A stretch of 64,000 bases of DNA from Duffyella gerundensis (GTDB lineage Bacteria > Pseudomonadota > Gammaproteobacteria > Enterobacterales > Enterobacteriaceae), in the NCBI RefSeq assembly GCF_001517405.1, contig NZ_LN907827.1:2238587-2302586 (forward strand). Direction: 5' to 3'. A program made the position numbers and the translations under genes. The first letter of the stretch is position 1. Every line of letters begins with the position of its first letter. Below are positions 60,007 through 64,000 of this stretch, one piece after another. The notes under the pieces are model-generated. The model had not been told where the DNA came from, did not search any database, and saw only the letters and a program-made list of their open reading frames with translations.

Positions 60007-60682
60007 GCGGGCTTCCTTCATCCTCAGGTTTGATCAGGGCGTAGCCGAAACCGCGCACCGTACGAATCGCCGCTTTGCCGATCTTGTCGCGCAGATTATG
60101 GATATGCACCTCCAGCGTATTGGTGGAGGGTTCGGTTTCCCAGTTATAGATGTCGTTATAGAGGATTTCGCGGTGCACCGGCTGCCCCGCCTTGAGCATC
60201 AGCCGTGACAAAATAGCGTACTCTTTGGGCGTTAACTCAAGCCGCTTGCCAGCGAGTTCGATTTGCCGGTGCGCCATATCCAGCGCCAGTGGCCCCACCC
60301 GCAGCTGGCTGTCGCCCTGATTCACATGACGGCGAATCAACGCCCGCACGCGCGCCAGCAGCTCATCCAGCGCAAAGGGCTTGATCAGGTAGTCGTCGGC
60401 ACCGGCATCCAGCCCGGCGATGCGATCTTCAACGGTATCGCGCGCGGTAAGGATCAGCACTGGCTGCATCTTTTTCTGTCGACGCAGCCGCAGCAACAGC
60501 CGCAGGCCATCTTCATCAGGCAGGCCGAGATCGAGCACCAGCATGCTGTACAGCCCCGCGGCCAGATGCGCCTCGGCAGCCTGGCTGGTTGAGACGCCAT
60601 CGCACACGTAGCCCTCGCCTTCCAGCGCCATGACCAGCCCCTGCAACAGCAACGCATCATCTTCCACAATCAGTATTTTCAT
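59999..60682 (-). CDS. pmrA: Response regulator PmrA/BasR
   Basis: 227 residues. OmpR-type: receiver with Asp51 ([14 protein letters not shown]) and Lys ([14 protein letters not shown]), then a winged-helix DNA-binding domain ([46 protein letters not shown]). Activates lipid A modification genes through PmrA boxes; two candidate boxes occur in this window (58767 and near 62371). It starts one base after the eptA stop, so eptA-pmrA-pmrB form an operon. Confidence 0.94.
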   Translation of the reverse strand: MKILIVEDDALLLQGLVMALEGEGYVCDGVSTSQAAEAHLAAGLYSMLVLDLGLPDEDGLRLLLRLRRQKKMQPVLILTARDTVEDRIAGLDAGADDYLIKPFALDELLARVRALIRRHVNQGDSQLRVGPLALDMAHRQIELAGKRLELTPKEYAILSRLMLKAGQPVHREILYNDIYNWETEPSTNTLEVHIHNLRDKIGKAAIRTVRGFGYALIKPEDEGSPHD

Positions 60683-62323
60683 CTACTTGCTGCTCCGACA
60701 GGCGCTGAGAATATCATCGCCGGACACATATTCGTGGGTTTGGGTGCCGGTTAATCCCAGCATGGTGGAGAACAGATTATCCTGCGAATAATCCAGCGTC
60801 GCCGCCTGTTTATTCAGGCAGTGCATATCAATGCCGTAACGCTGCCGGTAATCGGGCGAGAGCCAGATTACCATCGGCACATGCTTCTGCGCATCGGGCG
60901 CAATCGCATAGGGCATGCCATGCAGATACTCGCCGTTTTCACCCAGCGACTCGCCGTGATCGGAGAGATACACCAGGCTGGTGGTAAAACGGTCCTGATG
61001 TGACTTCAGCACGCCTATCGCCTTATCGACAATATAATCGACATACAGCAGCGTATTATCGTAGGTATTGACCAGCTGTGTTTGTGAACACTCCTGAATC
61101 TCGTTGGTGTCGCAGGTCGGCGTAAATTTGCGGAACTGCGGCGGATAACGATGATAATAGGTTGGCCCGTGGCTGCCGATAGTATGCAGCACAATCACGC
61201 CGTCTCCTTTCAGCTGCTGAATATAGGCTTCAAGTCCGTGAAACAGCACCTCGTCGTAGCATTCACCGTTGATGCACATACCCGGCAGGTCCAGACTGGT
61301 GATGTCCTGATGCGGTACCCGATCGCAGGCGCCTTTACAGCCGCCGTCGTTTTCATTCCACAGCACATTGATTCCGGCACGCTGTATGATATCCAGCACG
61401 CCTTCCTGATGGCTGGCCAGCGCTTCATCGTAATGTGCGCGTGGCATGTTAGAGAACATGCAGGGCACCGACACTGCCGTTGCGGTGCCGCAGGAGGTGG
61501 TATTGGGAAAGTAGGTCACGTCATCGTTGGCAAGCCGCGGATTGGTCAGCCGCGGGTATCCGGAGAGTGAGAAATTGCGGCCGCGCGAAGTTTCCCCCAC
61601 GATCAGAATGGTCAGGTTCTTTTTGGCGCCGTTGAGCATCAGCGGATTGCGGTGCGCATCCTCACCGATTCTCACCAGCGGCTGATTCGTCAGGCGATGA
61701 TGTTTGTACCACGACAGCGACGCCGCAATGCTGTTGGAAGGGCTTAAGCCTTTGATCAGCTCTTTGTTGTTGCGGAACAGCGAGGCGTAATCTTTATAGA
61801 AGCAGAGCGCCACCAGCAGGATCAACGCCACCGAAAGCAGCAGGCTGCCAGCACGCCAGGCCAGTGCTTTCCACCACGACGGCGCTTTTTTGATGCGGAT
61901 CCAGAAAGCCACCGCCACCATCGCCACACCCGATACCAACAGGCTAAACAGCAGCTGCGGCGTCAGCAGCGCAAAGCTTTCTGATGCGGTGGTATCCAGC
62001 ATATTCACAATCATTGAGCGATCGACCACGATGCCATAATTGTGAATGAAGTATTGTGCGCTCGCTGAAAGCATAATAAACAGCGCAATCAGCAGTTTAT
62101 CGAGCCACACTAACGAAGCGAGCACCAGAACGATGTTAATCACGCTGATTACGACCAGCGGCATCGACAGAAACACCAGCACATTATGCGCCGTATGCAA
62201 CGGCATGACGGCAAGCACCTGACGATACCAGGCGACATTTAAAAACAGCGCAATATAAGCAGAGAACAGCAAAATAAAAGCCACGCGGTTGAGCGTCGGC
62301 CTTTTTAACAGCGTCAGGCGCAT
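60683..62323 (-). CDS. eptA: Phosphoethanolamine transferase EptA (PmrC)
   Basis: 546 residues from ATG 62323 (MRLTLLKRPTLNRVAF); a GTG seven codons upstream has no ribosome-binding site. Five N-terminal membrane helices (to about residue 185), then a periplasmic alkaline-phosphatase-like domain with the nucleophilic Thr in LIVGETSRGRNFSLSGYPR, metal ligands in YLSDHGESLGENG and paired cysteines (DGGCKGACDR, MCINGECYDE). It adds phosphoethanolamine to lipid A phosphates, which reduces binding of polymyxin-type peptides. Under a PmrA-box cluster. Confidence 0.95.
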   Translation of the reverse strand: MRLTLLKRPTLNRVAFILLFSAYIALFLNVAWYRQVLAVMPLHTAHNVLVFLSMPLVVISVINIVLVLASLVWLDKLLIALFIMLSASAQYFIHNYGIVVDRSMIVNMLDTTASESFALLTPQLLFSLLVSGVAMVAVAFWIRIKKAPSWWKALAWRAGSLLLSVALILLVALCFYKDYASLFRNNKELIKGLSPSNSIAASLSWYKHHRLTNQPLVRIGEDAHRNPLMLNGAKKNLTILIVGETSRGRNFSLSGYPRLTNPRLANDDVTYFPNTTSCGTATAVSVPCMFSNMPRAHYDEALASHQEGVLDIIQRAGINVLWNENDGGCKGACDRVPHQDITSLDLPGMCINGECYDEVLFHGLEAYIQQLKGDGVIVLHTIGSHGPTYYHRYPPQFRKFTPTCDTNEIQECSQTQLVNTYDNTLLYVDYIVDKAIGVLKSHQDRFTTSLVYLSDHGESLGENGEYLHGMPYAIAPDAQKHVPMVIWLSPDYRQRYGIDMHCLNKQAATLDYSQDNLFSTMLGLTGTQTHEYVSGDDILSACRSSK

Positions 62324-62370
62324 AACAACAATCCGATCGATCACAGGGATAATCAGATTGTCAGAGCAAG

Positions 62371-62396
62371 TTTAGGAAAACCTTAAGAAGCTTAAG
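62371..62396 (-). promoter_or_regulatory. PmrA box cluster upstream of eptA
   Basis: On the minus strand the order is CTTAAG, three bases, CTTAAG, five bases, CCTAAA. The last pair has the standard 5-base spacing with an imperfect second half; the first half-site is an extra copy. Confidence 0.72.
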
Positions 62397-62405
62397 ATTC
62401 GCGCT

Positions 62406-62822
62406 TCAGGTCGCCTTGATGACAAAAGTCACCACGCCAAATATCTCCAGCTCCGCTTCGCCATGCAGCGTCACCGGTGCATAGTGGCGGTTGTGCGGCA
62501 CCAGTTGCACCTGTGGCCGCAGCCGCAGCTCCTTCACCGTGAATTCGCCGTCCAGCGCCGCCACGATGATTGCGCCATGTTCAGCAGTCATCGAACGATC
62601 AACCACCAGCAGATCGCCTTCGTTAATGCCCGCGTCGATCATTGAATCGCCACTGACCTTAACGAAGTAGGTCGCACCCGGATGTTTGATAATGAGCTTG
62701 TTCAGATCGAGGCGCTCTTCAATATAATCCTGCGCCGGGCTGGGAAAGCCGCAGGGCACGCGATCCATAAACAGCGGCAGGTGAATGAGCGCATCCAGCC
62801 CGGACGGCCGATAGATATCCAT
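62406..62822 (-). CDS. umuD: UmuD, canonical polymerase V accessory protein
   Basis: 138 residues that align without gaps to E. coli UmuD: cleavage site Cys24-Gly25 ([13 protein letters not shown]), catalytic Ser60 ([10 protein letters not shown]) and Lys97 ([13 protein letters not shown]). RecA filaments trigger self-cleavage to UmuD', which joins UmuC to form polymerase V. No umuC follows; the only umuC of the window is about 5.5 kb away. Ribosome-binding site is weak (TGAGA, 14 bases upstream). LexA box 21 bp before the ATG. Next to eptA, separated by its promoter. Confidence 0.95.
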   Translation of the reverse strand: MDIYRPSGLDALIHLPLFMDRVPCGFPSPAQDYIEERLDLNKLIIKHPGATYFVKVSGDSMIDAGINEGDLLVVDRSMTAEHGAIIVAALDGEFTVKELRLRPQVQLVPHNRHYAPVTLHGEAELEIFGVVTFVIKAT

Positions 62823-62842
62823 AATGTGTCGGTCTCAGATGT

Positions 62843-62862
62843 AACTGTATATAAATACAGTA
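62843..62862. promoter_or_regulatory. LexA box of umuD
   Basis: AACTGTATATAAATACAGTA contains CTG-TATATAAATA-CAG, a near-perfect LexA site. Confidence 0.95.
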
Positions 62863-63060
62863 ATCGCGAAAGGCCCTGTTGATCAAGCGAGACGCCAACT
62901 ATTTTTGTCAACGCGTGCTCGCGCCCCCGCTGTTAGCGGCCTGACGCGGCGTTATTGTCTACACTTAGCGCCAGGCTGCTCGCGAAATATGAGTTCGATG
63001 GCTTGAAAAGCAACGTATCGATCTCCACTGATTACAGACAGACCAAGCAGGAGTAAGTAA

Positions 63061-63594
63061 ATGGCTATTGAATATGCAGTAATCGCTGGCGGCTGTTTCT
63101 GGTGTACCGAAGCGGTATTTAAAGACGTTATCGGCGTGGAAAGCGTGGAGAGCGGCTATACCGGCGGCGCGCGCCCTAATCCAACCTACGAGCAGGTATG
63201 CAGCGGTGCCACCGGCCATGCCGAAGCGATCCGTATCGGTTTTGATCCCGCTCAGGTCAGCTATGGCGATCTGCTCGATATCAGCTTTGTGACCCACGAT
63301 CCCACCCAGCTGAACCGTCAGGGCAACGATATTGGTACCCAGTATCGCTCCGCCATCTTCCCGGCCAATGCCGAACAGGAAGCGGAAGCCAAAGCGGCTA
63401 TCGCCCGCGCCCAGCAGGATCATGATGTGCCAGTGGTCACCACCATTGAGCCGCTGAAAGAGTGGTATCCCGCTGAGGCTTATCATCAGGATTACTGGGA
63501 AGGCGCAGGCCAGCGCAACGGCTACTGCATGGCGGTAATCCCACCGAAATTGCAGAAGCTGCGTAAGAGCTTTGCGAATCGGGTGAAAGCGTAA
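63061..63594 (+). CDS. msrA: Peptide methionine-S-sulfoxide reductase MsrA (short type)
   Basis: 177 residues, shorter than the 212-residue E. coli MsrA because it lacks the N-terminal extension. The active site is [11 protein letters not shown] (nucleophilic Cys12); NGYC near the C-terminus is the likely resolving Cys. Conserved [40 protein letters not shown] and YHQDYW segments are present. Reduces methionine-S-sulfoxide in proteins. AGGAGTAAGTAA precedes the ATG. A long-type MsrA may exist elsewhere, so this could be a paralogue. Confidence 0.93.
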   Translation: MAIEYAVIAGGCFWCTEAVFKDVIGVESVESGYTGGARPNPTYEQVCSGATGHAEAIRIGFDPAQVSYGDLLDISFVTHDPTQLNRQGNDIGTQYRSAIFPANAEQEAEAKAAIARAQQDHDVPVVTTIEPLKEWYPAEAYHQDYWEGAGQRNGYCMAVIPPKLQKLRKSFANRVKA

Positions 63595-63599
63595 TCCCT

Positions 63600-63628
63600 C
63601 GGGCGGAACCGGTTTCCGCCCTTTCTTC
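63600..63628 (+). terminator. msrA terminator
   Basis: GGGCGGAA-CCGG-TTTCCGCCC followed by TTTCTTCTTT, right after the stop codon. Confidence 0.85.
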
Positions 63629-63737
63629 TTTCTGTTGTCTCACTGTGGTTTTCTCCCCTCTTCCATCGCATTTTTTGACCGCAAAAACAGGCGCTGTATG
63701 AGAGTTAACCGAACGAAACAGCAGGAAAAAATAGTGC

Positions 63738-63766
63738 TTGACCCAATTCCCGCGACTCCCTATAGT
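63738..63766 (+). promoter_or_regulatory. Sigma-70 promoter of the tRNA-Ser gene
   Basis: TTGACC (63738-63743), 17-base spacer, TATAGT (63761-63766), followed by a GC-rich discriminator (AGCGCCCC), as expected for a stable RNA gene under stringent control. Confidence 0.88.
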
Positions 63767-63806
63767 AGCGCCCCGTTGCCCCCCTGCGGGATGACGAGAA
63801 AAATTT

Positions 63807-63894
63807 GGTGAGGTGTCCGAGTGGCTGAAGGAGCACGCCTGGAAAGTGTGTATACGGCAACGTATCGGGGGTTCGAATCCCCCTCTCACCGCCA
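63807..63894 (+). tRNA. tRNA-Ser (anticodon GGA)
   Basis: 88 bases including the encoded CCA. The acceptor stem GGTGAGG pairs with CTCACC, the anticodon loop reads CTGGAAA with GGA, a long variable arm (TATACGGCAACGTATC) follows as usual in serine tRNAs, and the T-arm is GGGGGTTCGAATCCCCC. Nearly identical to E. coli serW/serX. Reads UCC/UCU codons. Serine tRNA 3' ends are common integration sites. Confidence 0.97.
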
Positions 63895-64000
63895 AATTTA
63901 GTAGGCCGTTGAGCGGATAAAACTGCCTGTAGACTGAATCCAAAAGACTACAGAAAGACAACGAACCTACACAAGAAGTACAAAAAAGTGTACGCCCCTT

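Noticed and set aside
63437..63961. 174-codon minus-strand ORF overlapping msrA and the tRNA
   Set aside because: It runs antisense through the end of msrA and the tRNA-Ser gene, so it is not coding.

Overview
The window is a chromosomal segment of a gamma-proteobacterium of the order Enterobacterales. Gene content, gene order and protein sequences match the E. coli interval from copD/yobA through purT, zwf, pykA, znuABC, ruvABC, aspS, cmoAB, argS and the flagellar/chemotaxis genes to otsBA, but with differences (no edd, no hexR, no uspC, extra chemoreceptors, pmrAB-eptA close by) that fit Erwiniaceae such as Pantoea, Erwinia or Mixta. I cannot fix the genus from sequence alone. Coding density is high. 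I see no insertion sequence, transposase, phage structural gene or CRISPR array.

Layout. 1-2.0 kb: end of copD, yobA (copper), holE and exoX (DNA replication and repair). 2.0-6.6 kb: ptrB, yebE, SOS-regulated yebG, purT. 6.7-11.1 kb: eda, zwf and pykA (central carbon), with a 663-bp gene-free gap where E. coli has hexR. 11.1-16.1 kb: lpxM, mepM and the Zur-controlled divergent znuA / znuCB zinc importer. 16.2-21.7 kb: ruvC and SOS-regulated ruvAB, yebC, nudB, aspS. 22-31 kb: yecD, yecE, cmoAB (tRNA wobble uridine modification), a glycerol dehydrogenase homologue, two secreted proteins of unknown function, cutC, a MalY/PatB C-S lyase, yecM and an unnamed 40-residue membrane peptide. 31.2-32.9 kb: argS.

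The motility block (32.9-51.1 kb) lies entirely on the minus strand: flhDC (master regulator), motAB-cheAW, three chemoreceptor genes each behind its own sigma-28 promoter, cheRBYZ, then flhBAE. All three receptors end in the NWETF tether for CheR/CheB, and their signalling tips look as if they have been exchanged by gene conversion. Upstream of flhD is about 1 kb without genes, containing a near-perfect CRP site.

From 52 kb on: otsBA (trehalose), a StbDE-type toxin-antitoxin pair with a palindromic operator, then a stretch in which SOS mutagenesis genes are scattered among others. umuC stands alone with a LexA box and a previously untracked 47-codon leader ORF. A UmuD-like gene with its own LexA box has lost both catalytic residues and the cleavage site. 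A canonical umuD with its own LexA box lies about 6 kb from umuC. Between the two umuD genes is the lipid A modification locus eptA-pmrA-pmrB, with a divergent 32-residue PmrR-like peptide under a PmrA box. The window ends with a short-type msrA and a tRNA-Ser(GGA) gene.

The most interesting candidates are the split umu system with a catalytically dead UmuD paralogue, the SOS-controlled small ORF abutting umuC, the PmrR peptide, a hairpin between ruvC and ruvA that reads both as LexA operator and as terminator, the AT-rich znuA beside GC-rich znuCB, and the mosaic chemoreceptors.
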